64,000 nt of DNA. Origin: Euborellia annulipes (lineage: Eukaryota > Arthropoda > Insecta > Dermaptera > Anisolabididae). Shown here piece after piece: positions 20,256 through 31,850 of this stretch (the stretch's first letter is position 1; every line of letters begins with the position of its first letter). Position numbers and translations under genes: made by a program. Below the pieces are notes generated by a model. It was not told the DNA's origin, searched no databases, and saw only the letters and a program-made list of their open reading frames with translations. Location of the stretch: NCBI GenBank assembly GCA_023213315.1, contig JAKCPI010021903.1:1-64000 (forward strand), written 5' to 3'.

Positions 20256-20447
20256 ATGTCGGACAACAAGGGCCGATTAAATATAGGCCTGAGCAAAGAG
20301 AGGCAGTTTAGAAGGAGGAGGAAAAGAAAAGGAAGAATTGAAGAAAAAAAAAAAACAAATACAAACGCAATTTCAACGAAGATTTTTTTTTTTCCTATCT
20401 TCGAAGCCCTTATCATGGCGGTTGCTTTTTTTTTTATTTCCTTTTAG
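20256..20447 (+). CDS. Possible 63-aa basic protein or first exon
   Basis: The ATG at 20256 lies in good context (CACGAAAATGTCGG) after a GC-richer leader (GAGACGGCGCTCGCTCGTG). The N-terminal 30 residues are hydrophilic and strongly basic (RRRRKRKGRIEEKKK). A Phe-rich hydrophobic tail follows an A/T-rich part. No family is recognised. The A-runs make a chance frame quite possible. Confidence 0.25.
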   Translation: MSDNKGRLNIGLSKERQFRRRRKRKGRIEEKKKTNTNAISTKIFFFPIFEALIMAVAFFFISF

Positions 20448-20600
20448 AAATCGGGTTTTCTTTTCTTTCCTTTAATTACTTGATCTAAACAGAAAGTATT
20501 TACAAGAGATCTGATAATTTACGTTTTATTCGATTAACATCAAAGACTTTTTTTTTTTGTTCATTTAAAAGAAAATTCTTTAGTAAAATTAAATATTTGT

Positions 20601-20633
<33 letters not shown>

Positions 20634-20705
20634 GGAACACACACTGTACAAAAACTTTTGTGTAAGAAGTAAATTATATAGACAAAAACATACTAAATTC
20701 TTTGC

Positions 20706-21145
20706 AAAAAACCATTTACAAATATGTATATTTATTGTGAGTATTGCTGAAATTTGATAGATTCTAATTCAACAAAATATTTTCTCTAGGTTAGGCCTAT
20801 ATATTTCAAGGGTTTACTTAAATTTTAAAATCAAATTAACATTTTAACGTTTTATTGAAATCAAAATTAAATTTTACACTTTATGTACGTTTCGGCATTG
20901 CTGCCATCCTGAGAAGTGATTGGCATTTGATTGCATATAGAGAATGCGTTCTTACAAAGTCTTAATACATAATAGAATATACATACATTAATTCTATTAT
21001 GTATTTTGATTTCAATAAAACTAAAATGTTAATTTGATTTTAAAATTTAAATAACCCTTGAAACATATAACCTGAGAAAATGTTTTGTTGAATTAGAATC
21101 TATCAAATTTCAGCAATATACAATAAATATACATATTTATAATGT
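20706..21145. mobile_element. Foldback element with a degenerate hammerhead-like motif
   Basis: Arms 20706-20863 and 21001-21145 are reverse complements at roughly 90%. Between them, 20885-20912 on the minus strand reads CTCAGGA-T-GGCA...TGCC-GAAAC-GTA, with one core base changed. A second small palindrome (TACATAATAGAATATA region) is at 20965-21006. I could not read target duplications. Confidence 0.65.
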
Positions 21146-21436
21146 TTCAACTAGTGCCCACGGTTACCTAATTTACAATTGTATTGTAATTTTAGAAAGC
21201 CGTTTGAAAATTAGAGTGCAATTGTGTGGGTAATTTTAGAATTCACTACCTGCTTTCGAAAAAAAAAAATACAATTTTTAACGAAAATTACTATACAATG
21301 TATGTAAAATTACAATGTATACTCTTTTTTTTTTTAAGAAAATTGTAATTTTAAAATGTTTTTTGTTGTAAATATTTTTTTTTTTTATTGACTTTTTTTA
21401 CAATTTGTCTTTGACAATAAGTAAAATGTTTATCAA

Positions 21437-21841
21437 TCTATATACTGGTATATAATTCGCTAATTATTTCCGTCTGTCTGTCTGTCCGTTCGTCGGTCTG
21501 ATACGCTCTATTTAGGCAACTTCCCGTTGAAATTTTGAAATAAAATTTTATATGCATAAAGAGGGACCTTCTCGAGATTACAGGAAAATTATTTTCATCC
21601 CGAAATTCCTATAACTTTTTGAGTTATTAATTCTTAAAATGACTATTTCTCTCCTAGGAAATGTATAAAGAAATATTTATGTATTCTTTGCATTTGTCTA
21701 TTCTCTGAATAATTCTAAAGCAGGCACTGGATTGGAATAGTAATGATAATTTTAATTTTCGTAATTAAGGAATGGCGAGGGTTCGCGCAAGCGGTCCGAG
21801 CCAACTGAGAGGGGTTCCAGGAGGCGAAGCCCCCCAGCTAG
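21437..21841 (+). mobile_element. Complete non-autonomous Helitron (405 bp)
   Basis: It starts TCTATATACTGG after an A and ends GGCGAAGCCCCCCAGCTAG before a T, with a GC-rich hairpin just inside the 3' end. There is no terminal inverted repeat or target duplication. Internal sequence (CCGTCTGTCTGTCTGTCC, CCCGAAATTCCTATAAC) matches 10065-10839 and 59515-59671 on the opposite strand. Confidence 0.85.
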
Positions 21842-22012
21842 TAGAGTTAAATTTTAAGAAGATTGTGTCTAATGATGCAATATCCCGTTATATTAAAAGT
21901 ATTACAACACATCATTTTAATAAATATAATTTAGGTTTTTTTTATGTCACTTGTTCTTTTTTTTAATCCACGTTCGATTGGTTTCTCTTATAAGTTCTTT
22001 GTTAATTTGTTA

Positions 22013-22556
22013 GGTGGATGTCGATCCGGGCGCGGTAGGCTCTGGTCCAACTAATTATTTCATCTTTGACAGATGGAATTTCTAACTCCTTCCGTATTCC
22101 TTCATTTGTCATAAATGCTGGGGCCTCCATCATCATTCTCAGAACCTTCGATTGGAACCGCTCCAGTATCTCGACGTTTTAGTTGGCTGCTGCTCCCGAG
22201 AGTCGAATCCCATATGTCCAGATAGGTTTATATGGCTTTATAAATTGTTATCTTGTAGCTGATGGGCAACTTGGATCTCCGGCCAATAAGCCAGTAGGCC
22301 TATAGGCTTCTTATCTTGAGGCCAAGTTGTTTCCTTTTGGTGAGATGTGTTTCTTCCAGGTGAGACGGGATGTATCCTCACTTTGTTGAATGGGTTGATT
22401 GTTTAATTTTATGTGTGGACATGTCTGTTTTTTGGTGGTGAATGTGATATGGGTTGATTTCGATTCGTTGACTTGGATATGCCATTTTTCTAACTTGTTG
22501 CTGTGTGTCTGCAGAATTTCTGAGACTTTGGTCGGGTTGGTGTGTGACCCAAATTC
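22013..22556 (-). pseudogene. Jockey-type non-LTR retrotransposon RT fragment
   Basis: On the minus strand, three frames in series give an RT C-terminal region. The segments are NKLEKWHIQVNESKSTHITF, then LTWKKHI, then WLIGRRSKLPISYKITIYKA, then IWTYGIRL and NVEILERFQSKVLR. This order is typical of the thumb and post-RT part of arthropod Jockey-clade elements. At least one frameshift and two in-frame stops show that it is dead. The 5' part, including the catalytic YxDD, is missing. It ends abruptly at a SINE-D copy at 22556. Confidence 0.85.
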
Positions 22557-22655
22557 GGTGGTCTAGTGGTAAGGGCACTCCGAGTACAAATTGGAGGATC
22601 CGTGGTTCAACTCCCTTATTCTTTTCGGGTATATGAATTAATAAATATTGGAATT
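22556..22655 (+). mobile_element. SINE-D (short, tRNA-like)
   Basis: GGTGGTCTAGTGGTAAGGGC (A box) and ATCCGTGGTTCAACTCCC (B box) are followed by TTCTTTTCGGGTATATGAAT and TAATAAATATT. The same head and tail occur in both arms of the palindrome at 58543-59183. Confidence 0.65.
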
Positions 22656-23620
22656 ATATAAAAAACAAAGTGTTCCACTTTTTTTGACGTGTCGTGTATG
22701 TAAACATAATTTTACTTATAGTGTTTCAATCAGAGCCAACGGTTACCAGTTTAAATTTATCTTTGACCCCCAAATCCCCGCCCCCCTCTGCTCTCGTCAA
22801 GTATAAAAAAGGACTTTCTATAAATGAACCAACACAAATAGCCTGCTATCACTTTATTGAAGTCACTTTCAATTAAAAGGAAAATTAATTTTCATTATCT
22901 TTACACAAACAAATTTTCTTAATTTGATCAAACACATATTATTCAGGCAATTTATTAATTAAGTTGGGAGGTTTTTGTTATGTACTTACATACATGTAGT
23001 ATGTTCAAACTCAAAAGGACCAAAATCCCTTTTAAAATGAGCCAATTATTATTGATGAAACGGTATTTTCATAATAACCTCATCATCATCAACAACAACA
23101 TCATCCATCATTTATTTTTCTTTTTTGTTAATTTAAACTTAATTTCATTTATTTATTAATTAAGTTTACAGCTAACCTTTAAATTATTATTTGGATTGCC
23201 TTGCAATTGTGTAGAAATTAATCCAATATCATTATAGTCAAAATTGCATTAAATTGCAAGGTTAGGTAATAATTCCATCATGCTTATAAATCAAATTTAA
23301 TATCATAGATTTTACACGTTAGAAATTTATTTCTGAATTATTATTTATTTTCTAAATTAAAACGCATATATTGGTGTTTCTAATAGTAGATAAAATTCTG
23401 GTGCGTCATATGAGTCAATGAAATATATTTTTTTTTAATTAACAAATCGTAACTCATTCCATTTAAATAAAACTCTAACTTCTAATGAATTAAGAATTTG
23501 TAAGTTCTGAAGTTTTGTCACTATTTATAACTGAAACGTCGACTTTTTTTTTACTTCATCCATTTTAAGTAAATTTACAAATTGTTATTTTTGAGGTTCA
23601 GGAATTCTCCAATGAGCAAC

Positions 23621-24620
23621 GCAACTGGCGCACAGCACACAACTTTCTCTTACCCTTCGGTAAGAGAAAGTTGTGCACTGTGCTGGTCACACCAGATTTT
23701 TTGTGTCGAGATATATTTAGTTTCCGATAGCACCTTAGTTTCAAACTTGCATTTTAAATGTTGATTGCTTGAAATAAACTATGGTTATTTTTCAAAATTT
23801 TAATCTCATATTTGGACATTTTATACACAATATAGATTCGTAAATAAATACAAAATTTCATAAGAATTGGAAAAAAAATTTTAAATGCGTAAAAAAATCC
23901 AAAGGGGACCCCTTTTTGAATCGAAATTAACATACAAATCCCTATAGGAAATTAACATTGGCCAAATGCGAAGATAAGGTAGAAAAATTTAAAACGCGTA
24001 GAAAGAGAGAAGATAGTTTTGTGAGAGAGAGAGATATGTTTTCTCCGAAAAAAAAAAAAAAAAATGGGCGTTTAAATAATAATTGATTTTTAATCTAATA
24101 AAAAGAAAAAGATTTAAATTCGGTTACCATGGCAACCATTTATTTCTCCTTATCTTTCCTATGAAGCACAAGAGTAAAGTGTGCTTCAAACAATTTTGAG
24201 GGCAAAACGAGAATATACATTTGAAAGAGCATCTAAAAAATAATTGATTTTTGAATTTTAATCAAAATCGTTAGAGCGAATTTTGAGAAAATCGAAAAAA
24301 AACTGAAAAGTACATCAGTAAAGTACTAGTACTTTTTGGCCGATTTTGATTAAAAGCTTATTTTGTCGGTCCCGGGGGTGTTTAACTTAAATATAAAATT
24401 TCAGCCTCATAGCTCAATTCCTTCATGCTTAAAATTGAACACACACACACAGACAGACAGACAGACAGACAGACCATGTCGCGAAAACCACTTTTTTTGG
24501 ATTCAGGGGACCTCAAAACGTGAAGATCCATCAAAATCTCGACATCGAATTTTTGACATGAAACCAATACTTTCTCTCTATATATATATTACATATATAC
24601 ATAGGTAAGAGAAAGTAAAA
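23621..24620 (+). mobile_element. HPR family, near full-length copy
   Basis: It begins with a perfect hairpin (CAACTTTCTCTTACCC TTC GGTAAGAGAAAGTTG), then ACACCAGATTTTTTGTGTCG and a 0.9-kb body. It ends with a second hairpin on the same core (ATACTTTCTCT ... TAGGTAAGAGAAAGT). It is collinear with 62399-63564 throughout, including GTTACCATGGCAACCATT, TCAGTAAAGTACTAGTAC and a CA/CAGA tract (24430-24473). There is no ORF of note and no recognised superfamily. Confidence 0.85.
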
Positions 24621-24711
24621 ATATTAAGATAATAAATAAAGCACAAATTTGCCAAAAAAATAAGTGTTTTTAATATTCTTAATGAGTGAGGACCATCTCC
24701 TCATAAGAAAA

Positions 24712-24770
24712 AAGTGAAGTTCGCCAACCCCGTATCCCGGGAATAAGGCGAGGACAGAAGAAAAAGAAGG
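24712..24770 (+). mobile_element. LINE 3'-end fragment
   Basis: GAAGTTCGCCAACCCCGTAT, then GGGAATAAGGCGAGGA and AGAAGAA match the end of the fragment at 29425-29668. This is a short 5'-truncated 3' end. Confidence 0.6.
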
Positions 24771-25334
24771 ACCATCCCCTCAGAAATCGACAAGTAACCA
24801 CCTTGCTAGTCTATATTGATCAATATCTTGTCCAGTTTCAAAACATTGACAATTATTATCAAATTTTAAATTTTGTCAAAAATTTAAGAAAATCAATGAC
24901 ATTTGTCTTATTTATTAAAATTACAATTTGTAAATTTGACTTAAAATGGATGCAGTCAAAAAAAAAGTCGGCGTTTCGTTTATACCAGGTAAATCGTGAC
25001 AAACCTTCAGAACTTAAAATTTGTTAATTCATTAGAAGTTTGAGTTTTATTTAAATGGAATGAGTTACGATTTGTTAATTAAAAAAAAAAATATTCATTG
25101 ACTCATATGACGCACCAGAATTTTATCTACTTTTAAAAACAACAATATATGCGTTTTAATTCAGAAATAAATTTTCTCATAAATCGACAAGTAACCTCCT
25201 TGGTGGTCTATATTTTATATTTTATTGAAAATTCCTTTAAATTTTGAATTAATATACAATTATACCAGTACATATGAGAAATATGCCAACAAATTTATTG
25301 GGAAGTTGATTAGCCAAAGCTCTTCGAGTTCTTT

Positions 25335-25364
25335 TTTACTTTCTCTTACCTATATACCTATATA

Positions 25365-25413
<49 letters not shown>

Positions 25414-25760
25414 GTATATAGAGAGAGAAAGTATTTGAATTCATGACAAAAATTCGATGTCGAGATTTTGATAGATTTTGACACTCGGAGTTTGGTCTGT
25501 CTGTGTGTTTTCAATTTAAAGCATGAAGGAATTGAGCTAGGAGGCTGAAATTTTATATTTTAAATTAGGCACCCTACTGGCACGTAACAGGAAGCTTTTG
25601 AACAAAATCAACCAAAGAGTACAAGTACTTTACTGATGTACTTTTTCAGTTTTTTTCGATTTTCTCAAAATTTGCTCCAACGATTTTATTTAAAATTCAT
25701 AAATCAATATTTTTTACTTTCTCTTACCTATGTATATATGTAATATATATATAGAGGAGA
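25335..25760 (-). repeat. HPR-family fragments with a (TA)n tract
   Basis: 25335-25706 carries the terminal hairpin, here with about 20 TA units in its loop (25371-25412), then TCGATGTCGAGATTTTGAT and the ordered body blocks to ATTTAAAATTCATAAATC. 25716-25760 is another terminal hairpin (TACTTTCTCTTACCTATG ... GGAGAAAGTG). Confidence 0.75.
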
Positions 25761-25807
25761 AAGTGATGTGATTCCTTTTTAATTGTTTATTTATATTTTG
25801 ATGTGGG

Positions 25808-26189
25808 CAGGGGCGCCGGAACGAATTTGAATCAGGGGGGGCAAAAAATTTTTTTTTTAGAAAATTAAAATAATTTAATATGTTCAAATAGTGTAAATCA
25901 AAAACAAATCTATTATAAAACTTTAAAACTTTTAAATAAAATCACAATTTTAATAAAATTAAAATTTAAAAAAAATTTGCTAGTGATTTTATCAAAAATT
26001 TTTGGAAAAAAAATGAATTTCTTACTCTTTTAATTTTTTTTAATTTAGAAGATTTTATTTTTCAAAAGTGAAAATATATCATTTTTAAAAATAAATGAAA
26101 TAAAAGAAGAAATTTTGCCCCCCTCTGCCCCCCCCCTGTAGGATGCCAGGGGGGGGCAATGTATCCTCCCCCCAGTTCCGGCGCCTATG
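25808..26189. mobile_element. hAT-like MITE (perfect 8-bp TSD)
   Basis: The ends CAGGGGCGCCGGAAC and (reverse complement) CATAGGCGCCGGAAC are flanked by GATGTGGG on both sides (25800-25807 and 26190-26197). C- and G-runs lie inside each end and an AT-rich core separates them. There is no ORF. Confidence 0.9.
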
Positions 26190-26197
26190 GATGTGGG

Positions 26198-27457
26198 ACC
26201 CGTTTTTCTAGATCAAATGTTTCAAAGTTTCAAAATACCCTTTGTAAAAATGATCAATGATTAATCATTTTTACTCTGGTAATTCTATTTTTCTAAGTTT
26301 AATCTATTTTATTATCAACAATATATCGCTTTTTCTAATTTATTTAAAGATTTGATAATCATTCCTTAGAAATGAAGATTATATTCAAACGGACCGATTT
26401 ATATTAAAATTTGACCAATTGCATTGATTTCGCATTTAAGGAAAAACCTCATGACAATCATTGCAATGAATTCTTAAGTTTCCAAGACAATTCTAATAAT
26501 ACAGTTATTTATCTTAGTAGGATTAATGCTTATTAATGTAATATTTTTTAATAATTAAATAAGTTATTTTTGTCTTTAATGTTTTCCTAAGCTAAGCTTG
26601 TTCATTTTTTATTCAAATCAATAAATTTCTATCTCTTAACCTATTAGCATCGTTGGCAAATAACGTTTCGACTCTGGCCTTGGTTTCTTTCGTGTTTCGT
26701 CTTGAATATTAATAAGATCTTTTCGGAAAGTTAATAGATTTTCACTTGAGGCGGATTCATTTTGGCAGATTATGAAAATAAATTCATAAACAAGATGAAT
26801 GTTTGAACATTTTATAATATAATTTAAAATATACAGATTTTAATTATAAATTTGTCTTGATCATGTTACTATTGTAACTTTACAAATAAATCATCTGATA
26901 ATTTAATAATATAGACCTATATTTTAGATTCTATAAAAAACCTGAAAAATAATTTATACTCGTTTTTGTTGATAGTTTTATAATTATTTAAAGAAAGTTC
27001 GATTCCACATTTCTTTTTAATAGTTATATTGACGGTACTAATTTGAAAATTTATAGTAAAATTAGTTTTTTATATTATTTTTTCTTTTCAATACTTTCTC
27101 TTTCGTGATTAGATATTTTGGAATGTTTAAATAGAAAAAATATATTCTAAAATTTCACTGTAGTTTCTTTCAGGTATTTCGCAGTTGTAAGGCGAGATTT
27201 AAAGGAATTGTCGGAAGATTAAATCAAACCATCAATTCATAGCAGAGACATCTCAGATTTCAGATTTCCTAATAATTATATATATTTAAAAACTAAATCA
27301 TTAATTGATTTTATGCCTAATGACAAAAACCTTATGGTTATAAAATCTCTCTTAAATAGGAGAGAAAGAAGAAGTAACATTGTATGTATTATTTGGGTTT
27401 AAAAACAAAAAAAATTTATTTTGACCTTTTATAAAATAATATAAAGAATTTTGTTTG
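26198..27457. other. AT-rich DNA, nothing coding recognised
   Basis: A good acceptor-like sequence (ACTGTAGTTTCTTTCAG/GTATTT) ends at 27173 and again places GT after AG, but its donor half is weak. TAACGTTTCGACTC at 26661-26674 resembles part of the hammerhead-like motif without its partner. Confidence 0.4.
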
Positions 27458-27773
27458 TACCTCAGCACCTATATAGTCCCTATCAATGTATATTCAATCA
27501 ATGGATCTCCGTTTATTTTCCCAAGGTGCTTCCGTGCACGAAGACACACACCTCGAACCCAACCGGCCTCTGGCCGTGGCCATCTACTGGCACCCCGTGA
27601 AGTTACATTATTTCCTATCTCTAACTCCTCCTCCTGCGTTCATTTCTAGCTAGTGAACTAATTATTTCTTGTTCCCCCCTGTTCCTTTTATCCAACCTCT
27701 TCTATGCTAAGGAGGATGCCCTAGTTGGGGAGGGACTACCTCAGCACCTATATAGTCCCTATCAATGTATATT
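27458..27773 (+). mobile_element. Family F copy flanked by 36-37-bp direct repeats
   Basis: TACCTCAGCACCTATATAGT and the following 17 bp occur at 27458-27494 and 27737-27773. Between them is a family F body (CACACACCTCGAACCC, GTGAAGTTACATTATTTCC, TCCTCCTCCTGCGTTC, CCAACCTCTTCTATGCTA). The direct repeats are longer than usual target duplications. Confidence 0.7.
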
Positions 27774-29424
27774 GATACTAAAATTTATATTGTCGTATTG
27801 CCTATATTAATATTTTTTATAGTTTAGGAGTGAGGTTTTTGCATTTCTTAATAAACGTTTAAGTTATTTTTGCTTATTTTTGCCTATATTACTTATTTAT
27901 AAAATTGATTTAAGTAGGAAAAAAATTTGCCTTGGTTCATTGTACATTTATATTTATTGATTAATTTTCAACTCACCTCCAACAAACAATAATCATCAAG
28001 AAGTCGTCAGTCTACTATGTAGGTGGATAAGCAATTGGGCGTTTTGTAGTAGGTTTTCAGTGATTTACTAAGGTCAGAGGTTCTTACTGTATTTTTAAGA
28101 GAACAAATGTCTCAGCATTTTCAATGTCATTTATTTTGACGTATTTTATTTTTAGATGGTAGAGGTAAGAAATGACTTTTTCATTCCAAAAAATTATTAA
28201 AAATATATTTTATTTCACAAAAAATCTTTTCCAACATGCAATTTTTGTCGTAGATTTTCCTAAATGATAAAATAATGTTATATCTTTGAACAGATTCGCA
28301 AAAATCTCTTGTTTTTATTAAATTTATTTAAAAATTTTTTATCGTTTTTTATAATATACATGTATTAGGATTATCAAAAGTATACATCTTGTGAAAAAGA
28401 GAGCTCTAGCCAAATAATTTGCCAAGAAATTCAAGCACGTTAAACTTCTATATTTACATAAATATTCACACACCATCAAAGAATCGAAAAGAAAAAAACC
28501 CGAGGGCAAGGCAAAAAAAAAAGCTTTATTATAAAAATAATTATTCTCATTGAAAAATAATGAAGATTTTATTTTCTCCCTATTGTGAATTCATCAATCA
28601 TAAAGTCAGACTGGCAGCTTCGCCATCATCATCATCATCATCAATGCAATTGACTCTACTAAGTGTTCAATTAGCGAGAAAATTAAGTTGCCGACACTCT
28701 TGGCACCCGACCGGAACTTTACCACACCTTAACACGTATACAAAAAAAAAAAAAAAAAAAAAAAACTTCAGCCCTTGACTCAGAAAAAAAGAGGCTTCTT
28801 GCTTAATTAGTTTATTAATGACTTTGGGAAGAGAATAACGACGTTATTTCGTTCAGGTTTATTTACGTTTACTGTCTTAAGAAACGGGTTGCATGGTTTT
28901 AAAAGAACGCATTCTTTCATTGTTGCTTATAATTAATATGTTATTTCTAAGTAAACTACCACAATGAAAAAATGACAGAGGAAGGAATTCATTCCATTTA
29001 CATTTCAAACTGAAGGAGTAATTCTTATTATCTATAGAAATATTTGAGTTAAATAGAATCAAGCTAAGTCATTCAATACAATGAGGCTCAAACTTGTATT
29101 AGTCTCAATTTAAAATTTTTATTTTGCCATAATTATCAATCATTTTGCTTTTACATTCCAATATTGGTTTACTATATGTGTATGTTAGTATATATCTTAT
29201 TATTTTGTTTATATCTCTGGAAATACTCATCGAATGAGGATGAGGTTTGGAAAATTTATAGTCCTAAGTGATCGTAAGAAGGTATTAAATCAAGGAGTGA
29301 ATCAGCCCCAATGACCGGTAAATTTTATCGTGAACCACGATTTTCTCAGCTTCTCGTTGACCATCTTTTGAAACTCGAGTCATAATAATTAAAATCATTA
29401 TTAGGCCTAATATTAATTAAGGAA
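27774..29424. other. AT-rich DNA, no supported gene
   Basis: It contains (ATC)n at 28624-28642 and a 23-A run at 28742. A 72-codon frame at 28560-28778 has a Ser run from the ATC repeat and no other support. Confidence 0.45.
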
Positions 29425-29668
29425 TAGTTTGCTCAGGGTCCCACATCTTGTGGGTACGTGGATGGCGACCACGAGCTACCCGAGCTGGGACAGGCAGTCC
29501 TTCAGTTCTTTAAATGTCTGTCCTCCTTCCTCTTTTCAACAAGCGTCAGACCGTGCGACGGGCAGGCCTGTCCTATTTCTTTCGGTCGTAAAAACATATG
29601 ATAGGGTTGGAGGGAAAGAGTGAGGTCCGCCGACCCCGCATCGCGGGAATAAGGCGAGGAGAGAAGAA
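29425..29668 (+). mobile_element. Non-LTR retrotransposon 3' end
   Basis: This is a GC-rich block (TTGCTCAGGGTCCCACATCT onward) ending CCCGCATCGCGGGAATAAGG, CGAGGAGAGAAGAAG. The end is typical of arthropod LINE 3' UTRs from memory, and it recurs at 24712-24770. The frame inside is not conserved enough to name. Confidence 0.5.
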
Positions 29669-29770
29669 GATTAATTAAGGAACAGTAATGAAAAGATTAA
29701 TACAATTTATTATTTATTAATTCAAATAACTGACAAATAAATATTAATCAAATGAAAAAGTAATACTTAC

Positions 29771-29954
29771 CAGAACAAGGTAAATTTTTTTACCTACAAT
29801 TTTTTTTATTATTTGGTCCTCTTTTTCTTTTGTTAACGTAATTATTTTTAAAAAAAATTCTGAATTTGTATTAGTATATAGAAACTCAAATCTGCTGTCT
29901 TTGACCTCCTTTTTATAAGCTCTAATTCCTGCCCTCTCGACCCGAAAAGCCCAA
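29771..29954 (-). CDS. Putative 184-nt exon, minus strand
   Basis: On the minus strand, TGATTGGTTCTTATCAG precedes an open, charge-rich frame (WAFRVERAGIRAYKKEVKDS ... LTKEKEDQIIKKIVGKK) that ends at a strong donor CTG/GTAAGT. The residues look coil-like and basic. No family is recognised. The opposite strand to most other exon candidates and an internal poly-T lower confidence. Confidence 0.3.
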
Positions 29955-30775
29955 CTGATAAGAACCAATCAGGATTCAACTCTTCCTATTTTAGTATATA
30001 GAGATTAACTTAATGGATAAAAATATTTAAGAATTAGCCAAAGAAACTTTGTTATTTTCCAATTTAAAAATTATGTCCTCCTCCCATTTTGTTAAAAGAT
30101 CAAACAAATTATAAAAAAATATTTAAGGTTTTTTTTTTTTTTTTTATATCTTCATCAAAATAAAAGATACAAGATATCCCATGCTTTTTTTTAATAATTG
30201 GTAGGCATTATCATTTTATCACTCAGGATGGCAAGCCAGACGCTTTGATCATAAAACAAGGGCTTTATTTTTGACCTAAGGAGCAAATAATGAATGAAAA
30301 ATTAGTAAATTAGGATAGTTTCCAAGAAATATGGAGCAATTTTTTCTTAAAACATAACAAAAATAAATAAGAGGATATGATTCTGTAAAAGAGCCTAGTC
30401 CTTATTTTTAGAACCTCTAATTTTTTAAATTACCGATTTTACTTATAATGCTTTGAGTTCACACCCATCTTTATCTTCTAAGACTAAACCTTTAAAGAAT
30501 CATAACTTTATTATTATAGAAATAAACGGAAATAAGCAATTTGATAGGCGAAATATAATACCTTCTTTGTGATTTCGCAGTTCTTGATTAGAGATCTCTA
30601 AATTTTTTGGATTCATTAAAGAACATTACTTTTATATTCTTAAAAGGCAAAAAAAAAGTATAGGTTAATGAAATATAAAGAAATTCCAATAAATATTTGT
30701 AAAAAAATCAGGGCCAGGGTGTCGGCAGAAAAATATGCCGTCACCTCTTAAATTTTTCTTCAGGGACACCCCAAG

Positions 30776-31300
30776 CAGTGCCGGATTACTCATTAGGCGA
30801 TCGCCTATGGGCCCCACGCATTTTAGGGGCCCCGCACAACATTAGATTTTTTTAAACTCTTTTTCGGCATGTGAGATCATTTAGACCCAGTCGCTATTTA
30901 TTTAGATTGATTGATAGCCAATTCAATTTAAATTAACTTTTGCCGTGGATGCGAACCCGCGACCTCTGGTAAAAGTGACAAGCATCGTAGAGGAGTAAAT
31001 ATAATTATTTTTCGGGAGGGTCGTCCGAACTCATTTTTGAATATTTACAACCTCCCTCCCCCTCTTTATAAACATATAATAAAATTATTTAATGTTTTGT
31101 TCAATGGGAAATGCTTTATGAAAATTTTTCAAATATACTGTATAAATGTGTAGATTTTCCACGAGTCCCGTGGGGACATTTTGATCATTTCGGGGGGGGG
31201 GGGGGGTTCTGTAATTAAATCATATTGGTAAAATTATTAGCTGGCAGGGACCTGAGATTTCCAATGCCTAAGGGCCTCCATCTTGCCTAATCCGGCACTG
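30776..31300. mobile_element. hAT-like element with a SINE-B inside
   Basis: The ends CAGTGCCGGATTA and (reverse complement) CAGTGCCGGATTAGGC, with GGCCCC/GGGCC tracts inside, are flanked by ACCCCAAG and ACCCCAGC (8 bp, 6 identical). At 30865-30990 it holds a minus-strand SINE-B fragment. No transposase. Confidence 0.75.
30865..30990 (-). mobile_element. SINE-B fragment
   Basis: TTTAGACCCAGTCGCTATTT, then GATAGCCAATTCAATTTAAA, then GATGCGAACCCGCGACCTCT (B-box complement) match the copy at 60935-61092. Confidence 0.6.
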
Positions 31301-31599
31301 ACCCCAGCCCTGAAAATAAATAAAGATAGATTTACTGAAGGGGAAAACAGAAAAACATTCTCATATGAGGTTCCGCATTAATATTTCCAATTTGACCGGC
31401 ACACATCTTTCCAATTTGCTAAAAATCAGAGGTTAAAAAAATAAATTATATTTTGTATGTCCTTTGAGAACGTTCGTGACATTCATTCCCACACCGAATA
31501 AATTCATTTATATTTCGAAATTAAAAAAAAAAAAAAATCCGGGCATGGAATTTGGAATTAGATGATATTCAAATTGTATTAGTAAATGGCCCATAGGGA

Positions 31600-31850
31600 A
31601 TAAATCCGGGCCCGAGTGGGTGTCTTCCCAAGGCGGCCTTGGGATTCCATGCGGCCGACCGGTGAGCCGAGTCAAAGCTTCGCCTTGGTCTTATGTCAGA
31701 CTTACCCACCATCACAAATACATACACACACATCCTCAACAGGCACTATTGATACACTCATGCCCCTTCTCTTTCACTACCATTATAATTTAACTTCCGT
31801 TCAATCCCCTTTGGCGAGGAAACTCGGAGGTTAACGGGCCCTAACAAGTG
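31600..31850 (+). other. GC-richer island, probable old retroelement 3' part
   Basis: TGTCTTCCCAAGGCGGCCTT onward is far richer in GC than its flanks and has a 72-codon open frame with His/Thr/Ser. It resembles LINE 3' UTRs in style only. No motif supports a protein. Confidence 0.25.

Larger units (their letters stand above)
23323..25165. mobile_element. Inverted-repeat element split by a full HPR copy
   Basis: The left arm (23323-23590) and right arm (24914-25165) are reverse complements over about 250 bp (TCTGGTGCGTCATATGAGTC, AACAAATCGTAACTCATTCC). The left arm has CTGAAACGTCGAC near its inner end. HPR copy 23621-24620 lies between the arms, so the arms were once close together. It resembles the other foldbacks but lacks a full hammerhead core. 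Confidence 0.65.
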
